A DNA stretch of 64,000 bases from Wolfiporia cocos (taxonomy: Eukaryota; Basidiomycota; Agaricomycetes; Polyporales; Phaeolaceae). The stretch is from positions 1,488,001 to 1,552,000 of the forward strand of contig JACCLO010000013.1 in the NCBI GenBank assembly GCA_029448655.1. The letters are read 5' to 3'. The notes beneath the pieces are model-generated. The model was not told the origin of the DNA, ran no database searches, and was given only the letters and a program-made list of their open reading frames with translations. A program made the position numbers and the translations under genes. This document shows, one piece after another, positions 1 to 12,400 of this stretch; position 1 is the first letter of the stretch, and the number at the start of each line of letters is the position of its first letter.

Positions 1-784
1 CATAGTACCTAGAAGCTGCCTATCAGCCGGACTGGAGGTCGAACGGACTGCTTGCTTACCTTCGAGACTACACGGACGATTCACGAGTTCTCGATTAATG
101 CATGCTACATCAGCTCAGCCGCAGCGTCCCATTCGAATTGAGAGAGTACGCGCACCCGCACGCCCGCCAGGTCGACTCGCCCAGCGACTCACCTCGGCGC
201 GCATCCGAGCACGCACGCACGCACGCACGCACGCACATCACACCACGCACGAAGTTCAATCTCGATCCATAAACTAGCCAGCCTAGCAAGACATGAGGTA
301 ACGAGCGAGGCGCGCCGCGCCGATGCAAACTACCGACGCACATCATCATCAACACAGCGGCGTAAAAAAGAGCGGACGACCGGCAGCACCGGCGGCGGGG
401 CGCCGCCGCGGACCAAAGTACGGGATACGAGTAGTTAATAGCAGAGGAAATAGCAGAGGGGGAGGAGAGGAGAGAGAGAAACACGACAGACACATACGGA
501 TACGTAAGAAGACAGCGGACAGAAACAGTCTACGCACGCTAGCTAGCAGTCCGTGCAACAACGTCGGGAAGGGGAGGGGGAGGGGGAGAGATGAGTTACG
601 TGCGTGTACGCTAAATAGAGCAGTCCGCCCGCAGGCGCGGTTTTCGGCGTGCGCAGGTGCGATGGAGTCCGTGGTATAGTACGGCCGCTTGGCGGGTGGT
701 GAGACATGCGTGTTATTAACTATTCGACTTTGCTGGGACCTTCGGGACGGGAAACTTGACGGAGAACTTGGCGAGGGCGGGCGC
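1..784. other. non-coding flank downstream of GH16 gene
   Basis: No open frame here has a recognisable domain or plausible splice pattern. It contains a 4-bp microsatellite (211-236) and a G-rich purine stretch near 568-590. The part next to 785 is expected to be the 3' UTR of the minus-strand GH16 gene. Confidence 0.6.
211..236. repeat. (ACGC)n microsatellite
   Basis: Uninterrupted ACGC tandem units, about 6.5 copies, in the GC-rich flank. Confidence 0.9.
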
Positions 785-3140
785 TCAGCACGCCCCGAGC
801 TTCCACATCTTGACCGAGTCGATGCGGAACGCGCGGTCGTCCGCGTCGCTCGGCCACGTCGCGTACCACGTGCTCTGCGCCTCCGCGAACTCGCGCATCG
901 CGGTCGCCGACCCGTCGTACCACGGCTTGTCGCCGACGTTGTCCGGGAACCACCCGCTCGTGCCGCCCGCAGCGAGGTCGATGATCAGATAGAACTCTGC
1001 GTGCGTCGTCGTCAGCGCGCGCGCACACACACAAAGCAGGAAGCACGCGGCGGGGCACTCACCCTGGTCGAACGGCGCGCTCGGCCCGCCCGTGGCCCAG
1101 ATGTTCTCGATGACGACCTCGGTGTTGGACCCGTTGTGGGCGACGGACGGGTAGTTGCCGCGGTCGAAGAAGGACTTGCCGCCCTTGCCCTGCATCTTGA
1201 GGTCCACCATCGCGTCGATGCGCGAGTCGACGTAGAGCCGCATCCAGCTGTCCGTCCACTCGAGCGCGTACGTGTGGAAGTCCTCCGAGAACGCGGTCCG
1301 CTTATCCTGCCACCAGCCGTAGATGTTCGTCTGCAAAGAGTCGAGCACGCCGTAGTTCAGCGCCGCGCGCACAAAGTCCGTGCCCTGCGCGCCGTACGAC
1401 GGCGGGTTCCCGCGCGCCTCGAGGATCTGTGTGCGCGCGCGTCAGCGGTCTGCACCGGCGCCCACGACACGACACGGGGAGGATACGCACGTCAATCTCG
1501 CCCGAGAGCGGCCAGGGTCCGTACGTGTTGTTCACGGGCAGCATCCAGATCGCGGGCCAGAGCCAGTCGCCCTGCGGGATCTTCGCGACGACCTCGACGC
1601 GGCCGTACTTGATGCTGTACGAGTTCTGGGTGCTGATCCGCGACGACATGACCGGGTTGATCACCGCGCCCGTCTTGTTCGACGACGTCGCCTTGCACGC
1701 AGTCTGTCCCGCCGCTCAGCGCCCGTGAGCGACCAGCTAGAGAATCCATCACGCACCGCGTTGCTCGTCGTGCAGCCCGACACCTCGTACGTGCCCCCGT
1801 TGAAGATCTCCGACTCGCCGATGTCGTCGCTCGTGAGCGTCGGCATGATGTACAGCTGGTTGTTCTGCACGTAGAGGTTCTTCGAGTTCGTCGACGTGAT
1901 CTGGAACTCGCCGTTGCTGCACACGCGGGGAGGGCACAGTGGTCAGCACGCACGCCATCGTTCAGACAGGGGCAAACAGCAAGTGGGGGCCTCGCATCGT
2001 CCACAGCAACAAGGAAGGAAGCGATGCACAGCCCGCGGCGCCAGCAGCTGGCACGTCCTGTGCGCAATGCAGCACAGCGCAGTACGCCCGCTCAATGCAA
2101 ATGCAGGCGCAGCACCGTACGCGCCAAGCGGGGACGCGTCGACGTCACGCGCCGCCGATCGCGCGCGGCACGCCCAACGCGGTGCATCCGTCTTACCAAA
2201 CTCGCCACCCTCAGTCCGACTCAAAACCGCAGCGCAGCGCATGCCCCGGCCCCCTTACTCTCCTCCTCTACCACCACTACCCGGCCGCCCCCACCACCAG
2301 CCGCCTGCGCACTCAACCCGGCCGCTCGCACCACTCGTCCGCACGTCCGTCCTCGCCTGCGCGAGGACGGACGGCGCACGGCGCACGACAAGCACAACAC
2401 CCCGCACAGAGACAGCGAGAAACCGACACTCACCCGAACCCGCCGAGCTGGCTATCGGGGTACCACGTCTTGTTCAAGTCCAGCCCGTTGCTCCAGTCCT
2501 CGCTGAACACCTGCACCAGCACCAATCAGCACGCGAGCTCAGGCCCGGAGGAGGGCCGCAGACGCACCTGGCAGAGGTCGCTGTCGCGCAGCACGTCGAC
2601 GGACACGTAGCTGAAGTAGCACAGCACCGCCGCGCCCGCGACGCCCGCAAACATGCCGAGCAGCGTGAGCCACCACCCGGCGCGCTCGCGCCCGTCCTTG
2701 AGCTGCGTCCACGGCTTCTCCTCGTCCGTCATCTTCTGCGGCAGCCTGCGTCGCGCGTCAGCCCTTGCGCACCACGGGACCCAGCGCACGGAACACAGAT
2801 CGCAGAGGACGGGCACTCACCGACTGCTCGGCATGACAGGCTTCGCCTTCCGCAGCTGCGCGGTGATGTCCGCGTAGCTGCTGTACGCGCCGTGGCCGTA
2901 CTGGCTCCCGCCGTACGCGCTCCCGCCGCCGAACCCGTACTGCCCGTGCAGCGCGGACGACGACGCGCTCCCGGGCGGGTACGCGTACGGGACGCTCGGC
3001 GGCGCCCACACCGACGACGTCGGCCGCGACGCGGGCGACAGGAACGGCGCGCGCATCGAGAGCGCGGCTGAGGATTGCGAGCGGGGCAGGTCTGTGCGTG
3101 CGCCCGCGGGGGGCAGGGGTGAGTATGCTGTTTGCGACAT
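785..3140 (-). CDS. membrane-anchored GH16 glycoside hydrolase / transglycosylase
   Basis: Seven exons fit in phase: 3140-2821, 2745-2568, 2510-2434, 1916-1757, 1691-1491, 1426-1063, 996-785, giving about 503 aa. A Ser/Pro/Gly-rich N-terminus (residues 1-105) precedes one membrane segment (around 125-155, WWLTLLGMFAGVAGAAVLCY), a type II signal-anchor layout. The lumenal part is a GH16 domain with the catalytic signature GEIDILEARG, whose two glutamates are nucleophile and acid/base in this family. The intron at 1490-1427 falls inside this signature, between GEID and ILEARG. Downstream motifs (YALEWT, YVDS, NYPSVAHNGS) are also typical. Basidiomycete proteins of this layout are linked to beta-glucan remodelling, near the KRE6/SKN1 type. 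The exact substrate is inferred. The start could lie further upstream (see 3650-4586). Family call is secure; the N-terminus is not. Confidence 0.87.
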
Positions 3141-3649
3141 GCAGAGAGAGAAAGGGAGAGGAAGGGAGAGATTAGGCGAAGGTATGAGTAGAGATGGATG
3201 TGTCTAGGTGAGTGTATGCGTGTCTAGGGTCTGTGGGCGAGAGCAGGGACAGGAACGACGGGATGACGGCAGCTCGGGCGCGCCCAAACGGTGACGACGG
3301 CGGCCACCAAGCGGGGGCGGTGCAGCGAATAGAAGGAGCGGAGAAGGAGCGTGGACGGGTGCAGGCAGGAGGCGACGAGACGCGAGGCGGGCACTTGAGG
3401 CCGCGGGTCTGATCAGGGTGAAGCACGGACGGTACGTAAAGATATACCCTTCAGAGAAAAATAGACGCGCGCTGCGGGAGCTGTAGCGCCCTGCCCGCTC
3501 CACCGCCCCCGGCGCAATGGCCGCACATCGAGAAGCGAATTCAACGGGGCGAAACAGGAACGGGGACAAGGAGAAGGGACAAGGAGAATGGAGAATGGAG
3601 AAGGGTAACGGCGAACGGAGCGGGATCGCGACGAAAAAAGGGCACTCAC

Positions 3650-4586
3650 CATACCCGACGGCCATTGCGCCCGCGGCGCTGTTCCTGTAGAGCGGGTTGT
3701 TGCTGAGTCCGGGGCTGTTGCGGCCGTCCTGGCTGCCGCCGTGGCCGCCCTCGCTGCCGACGCCCATAAAGGGCGCAAACGGGCGCCCGAGCTCCTCCTC
3801 GCCGCCGACCACGCCGTAGCCGCCGTTGCCGTACTGCGCGTACTGCGTGCCGTACCCGGCCTGGGGCGAGAGCGGGTTGTTGTTCGTCGCGTTCGTCATC
3901 CCCTGGCTGTACGGGGGCACGTAGCCGGGCGTGAGAAGCGGGTTCGGCGCGGGCGGGCTGCTGGTGCGCTTGCGGAGCGACTCGCCCGACGCGCGGCGCG
4001 CGATCGGATCCGGGTTCCCCGCGTGCGACTGGAACGCGAACGCGGACGGCGGCGCTGCGGCGCCCTTGGCGCCCGCGGCGGCGGCGTCGTACACGGAGCT
4101 GCGCGGCGTGCCGAACGGGTTGCCGAGCGCGCCGCCCGCGCCCTGCGAGGACGTCGGCGAGCCGAGCTCCTCCTCGCCCGCGGCGGCGTACGCGTACTCG
4201 TTCGCCATGCTGCTGCGCCGGCGGTGGTTGCGCGTGCGCACGCCCGCGGGCGGCGAGCGCACGCGGCCGGGCGCGCCGCCCTGGGACGCCTGCGAGCCGC
4301 TGCGCGCGTGCGGCGGGGGCGGCGGCGGGGCGCTGTCCGAGTCGCTCGCCTCGTTGTCGGAGCTCACCCAGGAGCGCGAGTCGCCGCCGGCCGCGAACTG
4401 CGGGCGCGGGGGCGAGAGGACGGTGCTGTCCGCGCGGGGGCGGCCCTCGGAGAGCGGCTGCGGGGAGACGATGGGCGAGGTGAGGTGTGCGTCCTCGTCG
4501 AGGCGCGGGGAGGTGATGGGCACGGAGCGGTAGGCGTCCGCGGAGGAGTAGCCGCTCACGCTGTCGTCGCGGCGGCGGAAGGCCAT
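3650..4586 (-). CDS. Ser/Pro/Gly-rich low-complexity exon, probably N-terminal part of the GH16 gene
   Basis: One open exon begins at ATG 4586 in good context and runs 312 codons to a consensus donor (GTGAGT) at 3649. It is rich in Ser, Pro, Gly, Ala and Asn, with no membrane segment or domain. No stop closes the reading before the donor and no good exon follows before 3140. If the donor is joined to the acceptor at 3128, inside the GH16 first exon, the phase is kept and a single protein of about 811 aa results, with a long cytosolic N-terminus. That intron would be 522 nt, long for this genome, and the pyrimidine-rich stretch just before ATG 3140 could instead be an ordinary 5' leader. So this is either the first exon of the GH16 gene or a short separate gene of unknown function. 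Confidence 0.55.
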
Positions 4587-4594
4587 CGTGCTGG

Positions 4595-4772
4595 CTGTGG
4601 TGGTCTCTCAAAGAGGGTGGTGGTGGCGGTGGTTGGGGAGAAGAGGCAGGCCTGCTGGAGAAGGAGCGGGAGGATAAGGAGTGATGGTGGTTGTCGGTAA
4701 CGAGGAGATAGGGCAATAGGCGCGTGAGCGGATTTGGTCCGGCGTTCGCACACGCGCAGCAGCGATACTCAC
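4595..4772 (-). other. possible 5' UTR intron
   Basis: A GTGAGTAT donor at 4772 and a CCACAG acceptor ending at 4595 bracket a 178-nt pyrimidine-rich stretch just upstream of ATG 4586. The putative upstream exon has no in-frame ATG after its last stop, so it would be untranslated. Confidence 0.4.
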
Positions 4773-4805
4773 CGTGGACTCGCGCTCGCTGTCGCTGCTA
4801 GACAC

Positions 4806-7800
4806 GAGCGAGGGCGGGCAGAGGCGTCGTAGGCGAGAGAGAGGAACAAGGGAGGGCAGCAGGCGTCGATATCATTGTTTTATTCCTGCTCCACCGCTAT
4901 CGCGACGGGCGCTCTCCGGGGTCCCCGTGCTGCAGGTGCACTCTCTTGTCTGCACAGCCGCTCCAGGGCCACGCTGCACGCACAGTGCACACTCCTCGGT
5001 GCACACCCGCTGGCATCAGAGGTATATTAGCCCACCCGACTGCCCTCTGCGTCCGCCTTATCGCATTCGCTGCACCCGCTCTCCGCCCGCCAGCACGGGC
5101 CCGCAGCCCCCCGCAAACGGGCATCCGACCGCCACGACAGCCACCGACGACGAGCTCCCCAATTCCCATCCAGGCCCGCGCGCCGATCGCCCCGGCACCG
5201 GCCGTCGCGCACCCTATTAATAGCTCCGCCGCGCCGCCGTCGGTCCCTGGATGGAAGCATTTGACGTCACGGCGGCCTCGCCCGGGCTCCGGCCGGCACA
5301 GCGCCGTCCCCGGGGTCCCAGCGGAACAAGGAAATGTTCATTAAACGTTACGCTGGGCGAGCCCGAAACGCGTCGCGGCGCGTGCGGCGGGCGCGCCTCT
5401 GCGCCGGCTCAGGCCCGCCGGCGGCACGTGCGGCCTGGGCGAGTCGGGATCTGACATACTCGGTGCGCGTTGCTAGCCCCCCGGGGCTGTTCGAACGGCG
5501 GGCGACGGGCGACGGGCGACGGCCTGGGCCTGGACCGCGGCGCAGCCTCCGTCGGCGCGGCGACAGGTCGTCCTGATCGTGGCCGCAGCCGCTGATGCCG
5601 CGCCGCGCCATAAACGAGGATTGATGCCGCGCTGATGGGGCCTGGCTCCCAACGCGACCGCCTCGACGCGCGCGAGACGCGCAGCGGCGAGCGCAGACGG
5701 CGCGCAGCCCGCGGCGTGTCCGTGCACCCCTGCCTGCGTGTGCATGGCGACGAGGCACGCGCGGCCTGCTTCTCTTAATGGCGAAGAGAAGCGCGTCGTC
5801 TGCACCGCGCCGGCGGCTGGCGTGCAGATGCGAATATTGCGCTAGCTGGATGATGGTTGAGGTACGCGTTGCTGATGGCCCAATTCTCAATTGCGACATC
5901 TTGAAACTCGCGCGCATCTCTCGACAGCGGTGGACGACCGTTCGACTTGACTGAGATGCATCGTGCAGCCTCGCCGCTGAACGTGAATTCGATCGCAGGG
6001 AACAAGTCGACATCAATGAACGCGGTGCACGTCCCCGCTCGTATCGACAACGGAGGCATAATCAAGATCCCGACACAGCAGAGACCGCATCACGATCGGA
6101 GTGCAGCCGGTGCGGACAGGGCTGCACGTCGCCCGAGCACCGATGCTGGGACGCAGCCCATCCGGTCTCCATCCATTTGCGTTTGCATCCAGGCACGAGC
6201 TCGAAGCCAAGGCCACAGCCACAAGGTCGAAGCGCAACCACGAGACCCAAAGCACAATGATACTTCGAAGCCACACCGCCGGGCATCGGGCCCGCTTAGC
6301 CATCTCAGGCTCGCCCGCCTCGCGGCAACTCAGACGGCAGCGCCGTCCCCGCCCGCCCCGCGGGACCAGCTTGAGCTGAACGTCGGTCCGGCGGGATCTG
6401 CGCGATCGACCCCACTGCAGTGTTGATCGAATCACAGTCGATTGGATTTTGAATCTGGGGGCGAAGGCGGAACGCATACGTGATCGCGTGAACGTTAGAG
6501 CCCTCGCAGCGCAGGCCCAACCTATTTGCACAGAAAACCATAGCCAGCAGGCCTGCCTAACGCGCGAGCGCACAGTGGCGTGGCAGTCCGCGAAACCCGA
6601 ACGCGAACACAACGCAACGAGCAAATGCAAACGCAACGGCTGCTGGAGCCCCGCCGCCTGCTAAGCCAGGACGCAGCGCGGCGCGGCACCTCATCGGATA
6701 CCGTCCACCCGCGCGCGCCGCTCGAGCGTATCAGTCGACCTGCATCTGCAACTGCACCTGCGCGTCGGCGGCGCGGCGCGCGAGCCGTCCCGGGGACCAC
6801 TATAGCCAGCTGCTCGCAGGCCCAGACGGACGTACGCGCATGCGTATACGCGCACCCGCGGGCGTGCCTGATCTCCGGCGCGCTGGGGATCTTCGCGCGA
6901 GCGGCGGGCCCGCGCTTGGAGCAGCGTCCGTCCGCCTGCGTGATGACTTGCCGGATGCATGTGACGACAGCTCGCTGGAGAATCGAGGATCGAGTGGGAG
7001 TGGGAGAATTTGCGACGGACGACGGACGACGGACGTACGATGGAGACGCTCGCGCGCGACGGCTCGCTTCGCGAACGAGCTCGCGCGGATAATCGGACGT
7101 CTGTCAGCAGAGCGCGCGCGCGCGCGCGGCCGGCGCGTGCGATGTGTCAGGGCGTGGCGTGCGCACTCCCGCTTTCGGTGAACATTACACAAGTCGTTTT
7201 TGTTCTTATTCGAGTGCGGGCGGGCGGGGGGAATGCACGCCCGACGTCGCGCTCGCAGCCGTAGACGTGGAATGCACGCAGCTGTTATATATCGTCGGCC
7301 AGATGAATGGAACCCCTCCCTCCGAGCCCGATCGGTGGCTCGCGCATGCCATGTCGCCTGTCGCCGCCGCGGCGCCAGTCACAGTCCTCGCGCGATGCAT
7401 CCCGGATCTGCGCGCCACCTTCCCTTTCGCCTTCCCTCCCTCATCGGCCCACCTTCGCGCCCGGCCATCAACGTTTCGGGCGCGCCACCACCCGACCGAG
7501 CACGCGCCTGCCAAACGCTAAAAGCGGCAGCCTGCACGTCTGTCGATCGCCCCGCCCGGCGCGGACCCGAGGTGGCGCCGCGTGGACCCGGGACCCGGGG
7601 GACCGCCGCCGCGGGCGGAGCGCGAAATCCGGGCGAGCACAGAGGAGTTCGAACGCAGAGGAAAATCGATGGGATGGACGGAGCTTCGGACAGTGTCTGG
7701 TGTTACGGTCCCTCATCGTGCGTGAGGATGGGGGGACGGATGACGCATGGATGACGCGCCTACTGCCCCCGAGCCCGGCGCGCGCCTGCGGTGGCGCGCG

Positions 7801-9445
7801 CGCGTCCCTGGTCGTGTCGTGCGGTCAGTTTGGCGCGATGTGGTTGGCTGGAGGCTGGGCGTGGAATTTGGATTGGATGACGCAGGAGGCGCGTGCGTGG
7901 GCTGCCAAGAGGAGGAGCGGCGGGAGGCGAGGGAGAGTTGGATGTGGGTGGGCGACGCACGGCGGGGCGTCGAGGTTGTTATGGGGATGGGAGACTTGCA
8001 GGAGCGGTGTGCACAATGCACCCGAGGGTGCGCTCGACGCTGCCGTTGTTAAAAGGATCTGACTTTCAAAGTGTCGTCTCTTAGATTCTATACATTCGGA
8101 TTTACGTTGGCTCTGCTACGATACAGTACGTCCACGCCCGCACCATCAGCGCGGGGAGGGCAAGGTTATTTCTGCCCGCCAAGACGGAGCGGTGGAGCTC
8201 AGGGTGTATTTATACGAAGGAGGTCGGGCGGGTGAACGCTCTGCGCGGGCCCGGGCCCGGGTGCGCGTATTCGATGATCACATCTGCGCGCGGGCCGCTC
8301 GACGGAGAAGGGGTGGTCCTTGTGTACGTACGCGTGCCTGGCGTTTAACACCTAATGTGGGGCGGACAGTCTTCGAGGGACTGTATTGGCGTGGTCCGCT
8401 GCAGGTGTTGTGGAGCGATTGATATGCCGTGGGGTGGGAGATTGCACAGGACCGAGGTTAACGCGTTAACGCCTCTTTGGTTGGGCTGTGGCTGATAGAT
8501 GCGCGCGAGATCTTGCATCTGGAAGCTCTGATGGGGCGCGCACGGACGCGCATGTACACAGCCTCTGCAGGCATCTTCCCTGAGTGTGCACAGCACGTAT
8601 CTTCGTGCGTGTCCAGCGGGATCCTTCCGCGCGGCTTCTGCACTGGGCATTGAGATTGGCATCCCGGCGGACAGAGAACGGTGCGGAGCGCGAGCTCTCC
8701 TCGCCAATCAACGCAAATATAGAAGCGCAAGCCAAGTGAAACGCATGTAAGCCCAACGCCGCAGGCAGGACAGGTCCCGCCTAAGCTGCACGCACGCCGC
8801 AGAGATAAGTACGCCCGCAGATAAGGCCGCGCGCCTGCGTTATGGCTATAGTAGTAGCGCACCTGCATATACACTAGCCAGGGCCGTATCGCTCGCACCG
8901 TCGATGCTCGGCTGCAGGGGTCGCAATAGGTAGGGTGCTGCTTGGCACGCGGATAGTGCGGCGGACGGGCGTGGAGAGGCAGACTGCGTTCATATAACAC
9001 TAATATAGTGCCAGTCTCCCGTGCGCGCGAGCGCCCGGTCCGACTTGTGCAGTTCGCAGCGCACTAGGGCGGGCGTCGAGGCGGGCGTCGAGGCGGGCGT
9101 CGGGGAAGAGATCTGCGCTGCGGCGTGTCCGGCCGGCGGGGCCGGTCGAGTGGTGGCCGGGGGCATCGACACGGCGGCGGAGTGCGAACCGGGGAGCAGA
9201 AAAAGTAAAAGACACGCGGACAGGCCCCACCCAGTCTCCCACCGTCCGCACGCCGGACATCTACGCTCGTTTCCGCTCGTGCTTATCCCAAGCCTTGCCA
9301 TTGCCTGTCTCTCCTCTTCTGCCTCCATTCGACGGCTGTTCGCCTCCCTCCTCCCCCCGCACTCGGCGCACCGCCCTGCCCTTCCTTAGCCTACTTCACC
9401 CCCCCTCCGTCCTCGTCTCCACCCGCCGCGTACGCACCCGGCGCG
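4806..9445. other. long GC-rich intergenic region, no supported gene
   Basis: About 4.6 kb of strongly GC-rich DNA between the divergent GH16 and GT2 genes. It has many overlapping open frames on both strands, as expected when stops are rare at this GC. None shows a recognisable domain, periodicity or coherent splice sites. It has simple repeats: (GC)n near 7110-7130, GACGGAC-type units at 7014-7040, and the 12-bp repeat at 9069-9105. The last few hundred bases are C/T-rich, typical of basidiomycete promoters, and lead into the GT2 start. Confidence 0.55.
9069..9105. repeat. 12-bp tandem repeat, three copies
   Basis: Three consecutive near-identical units of GGCGGGCGTCGA, about 340 bp upstream of the GT2 start codon. 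No function can be assigned. Confidence 0.75.
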
Positions 9446-12400
9446 ATGGATTACGACCGCTACGACGCCTTCCTCCACCACATCTTCAAGCAGACCCAGG
9501 GCGATGCGTGGTTCCGCCCCAACGAGGACAACCTCAGCGCGGGTGTCTGCCTCCGTGTCGACAATGGCCCCGAGTTCCGTGTCTTCCCCTACGAGAACCT
9601 CGCCCTCGAGCCCTTCGAGGCTGCCGTCGCCGCTCTCAACCCCGCCGTCGCCGTCAAGGTTCGCTCTGCCGCGGTCCACGCAGCCCTCGCGGACGTGTGA
9701 GTGTCCCAGCTCTCGCGCTGCGCCGCGTCGGTGTGCGCGCCGGGTCTTATCGCGCGCCCGTGTGCCGTGCGTCTGTGCGCCCGTGCATGCGCGTGCGCGT
9801 GCGCCCGTGTGTGCGCCCGCCCGCTTGCTGCTCTCGCTCTGCTGTCTGAACGCGCTTGCTGACGATGCTCTCGCAGAGGCCCTGATGACCGGTCTATCTA
9901 CGTCGACGCGAACACGCGCATCCAGATCATCGACACGATGATGGACCTCCCCACCGCCGACAAGGAGCAGTGCGCTGCCTTCATCGTGAGTAGTGTTTCT
10001 CGCATTTTCCTCCTGCGTCCCTCGCAACCGTCTGGCGTGGTGGGAGCGCACGGGTGCCAGAGGGCCTGATGTGAGGCTAATTGAATATGCCCGGTATGGA
10101 CGTGCTTCTAAATGCGGTCCTTCCATCTTTGGGCGACTGCTTGCTCAGCTGTCGTCGTCGCGTGCAGTGCCCGCGCGGCCATGGCGACTTTGCATTTGTC
10201 GTCCGCATGCGCTTGTTATTTGTTTTTCAGGCTCCAGGGAGCCCTCGTTGCCACTGTGGCAGATTGGCGCACGCGCTGCGGCTGCTTGATGTGGCAGCTG
10301 CGTGCCTTGTTTGATGCGCGTGAGGCACCTCGACGCCTGGCCCGCTCGTGGGCATCGTCTGTGGCGGCAGCGGCGAGCGGCGAGGTCGCTGTGTCGCTGC
10401 GGCCTGCGGGCTTGTCGCGAGGGTTTGCCATGGACGGGCACACTGACCGGCGGTGTGGCTGTGCGACGATACGATCGCGTTGTCTCGGACTGTCTCGAGT
10501 TATCCCCGCCCGCGAACAGCGTGCTGACCATGGCTCGCTACGCAGCGTGACGAGCGCGTGATGATCATCTGGTCGGACTCGATCGACGCCATCATCCCGA
10601 CGTGCAAGGACTTTGAGGAGCGGCTCATCAAGCTGCTTTGGCGCTCGCGCCCGACGGGCCTCAGCGCCAGCCACGCGGCGAGCTCGAGCAGCCATCCGGC
10701 GAGTATCATCAACGGTAAGAGCAACTCTGGACGGGCCGCAGCCGGGACTAATCCGTACGTTCTCTCGCCTAGGCTCGGTCTCCGGCCACTCGCTCATGTC
10801 TGGCCGGCTGGGCAGCCACCTCCCCGTCCCCGGCACGCCTGGCATTCCCGGCACGCCCCGCGGCATGGGCCGCATGAGTCTCGAGCTCCAGCCCGACCCC
10901 GAGAAGGGTCTCGACGTTGAGGAGAAGGGCCCGCGCACCAAGACGGTCCGCACGTGGTACGGAAAGAAGAAGACGATCGTCATCGAGGACGACCTCACGG
11001 CCGCGATCGACGAGCTCAAGCCGACGAAGCGCCCCACGCTGCTGTATACCCCGGTGTACAACGGCCTCGCAGCCGGGCTGGCGTTCTGTGAGTGTCGCAG
11101 GGAGGTCGTGCGCGTGCTTGCTGACGATCGGTGCGCGCAGACTTCATTGGGAATGGTATCAAGACGCTCCTGGAGGAGTGGGAGCTGGACAACAACTACG
11201 TGCGCTTTGCGCTGTGCTGCCTGTGTCCTTTGCTTTACGCTGTGTCTTTGGTGCGTCGCTTGAGCGTGTCCGCGCGCGAGCTGCGCTGACGAGGACGGGT
11301 GTGCAGTTTTTTGCTATCCAAATTATTCAGAACGTGTCGATGGCCATCGGGCCCATCGCGCAATACCACGAGAACTCAAAGTACTACTCGGCCATCAAGC
11401 CGCGCCCCAACAAGCAGGTCGACAACAACCTCCCGCACGTCACGATCCAGATGCCGGTGTACAAGGAGTCCCTGGACACCGTGCTGGCGCCCTCGATCGA
11501 GTCCATCAAAAAGGCCATGCAGACATATGCGCGGCAAGGCGGTACTTCCACGATCTTCATCAACGACGACGGTCTGCGGCTGCTCCCCGTCGAGGAGCGC
11601 GACGCGCGCATTGCGTACTACGCGAACCACGGCATCGGCTGGGTCGCGCGGCCGAAGCACGACGGCTCGCCGGACGGGTTCAAGCGTGCGGGACGGTTCA
11701 AGAAGGCGTCGAACATGAACTACGGGCTGAAGCTGTCGCTGCTCGCGGAGAAGCACCTCGAGGCGCTGCAGGCGCAGGAGAAGGAGCGCGGGCCGCGGAC
11801 GCCGCGGCCGTCGGACGTGCACGAGGAGACGCGCTACGGGATGCAGTACCAGCACAATGACGGCGGGAACGCGAGCCTGATGAACGTGAACGTCGGCGAG
11901 GACGGCGAGAAGCCGAACGACGACTGGGAGATTGAGGAGCGCGCGCTGCAGATGGCGATCGACGAGGTGTACGAGTCGAGCGGGCGCCGCTTCCGCCCGT
12001 GGGCGGCGAACGGGCGCGCGTGTCGTATGGGAGAGATCATCTTGATCGTCGACTCGGACACCATCGTGCCCGAGGACTGCCTGCGGGACGCGGCGCGCGA
12101 GATGGCGGAGAGCCCTGAGGTCGGCGTCATCCAACACGAGTCTGGTGAGTCGTGGTGTTACTGCTTGGACGGGGACGGGCGCTCACGTGGCTGTGCAGAT
12201 GTCATGCAGGTCGCGCACCACTACTGGGAGAACGGTATCGCTTACTTCACGCGTCGTATCAACAAGTGTATCTCGTACAGTACGTGCACCGCTGCCCTCT
12301 CGCTTTCCGCCGTGCTCACCGCTCTGCAGCCTGCGCCAACGGCGAGGTCGCGCCATTTGTCGGACACAATGCATTCCTGCGCTGGCGCGCAGTGCAAGAC

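Noticed and set aside
5348..8062. Several open frames of 150-250 codons on both strands
   Set aside because: They overlap in all frames in very GC-rich DNA, with no domains, no hydrophobic pattern and no splice logic. They are chance frames.
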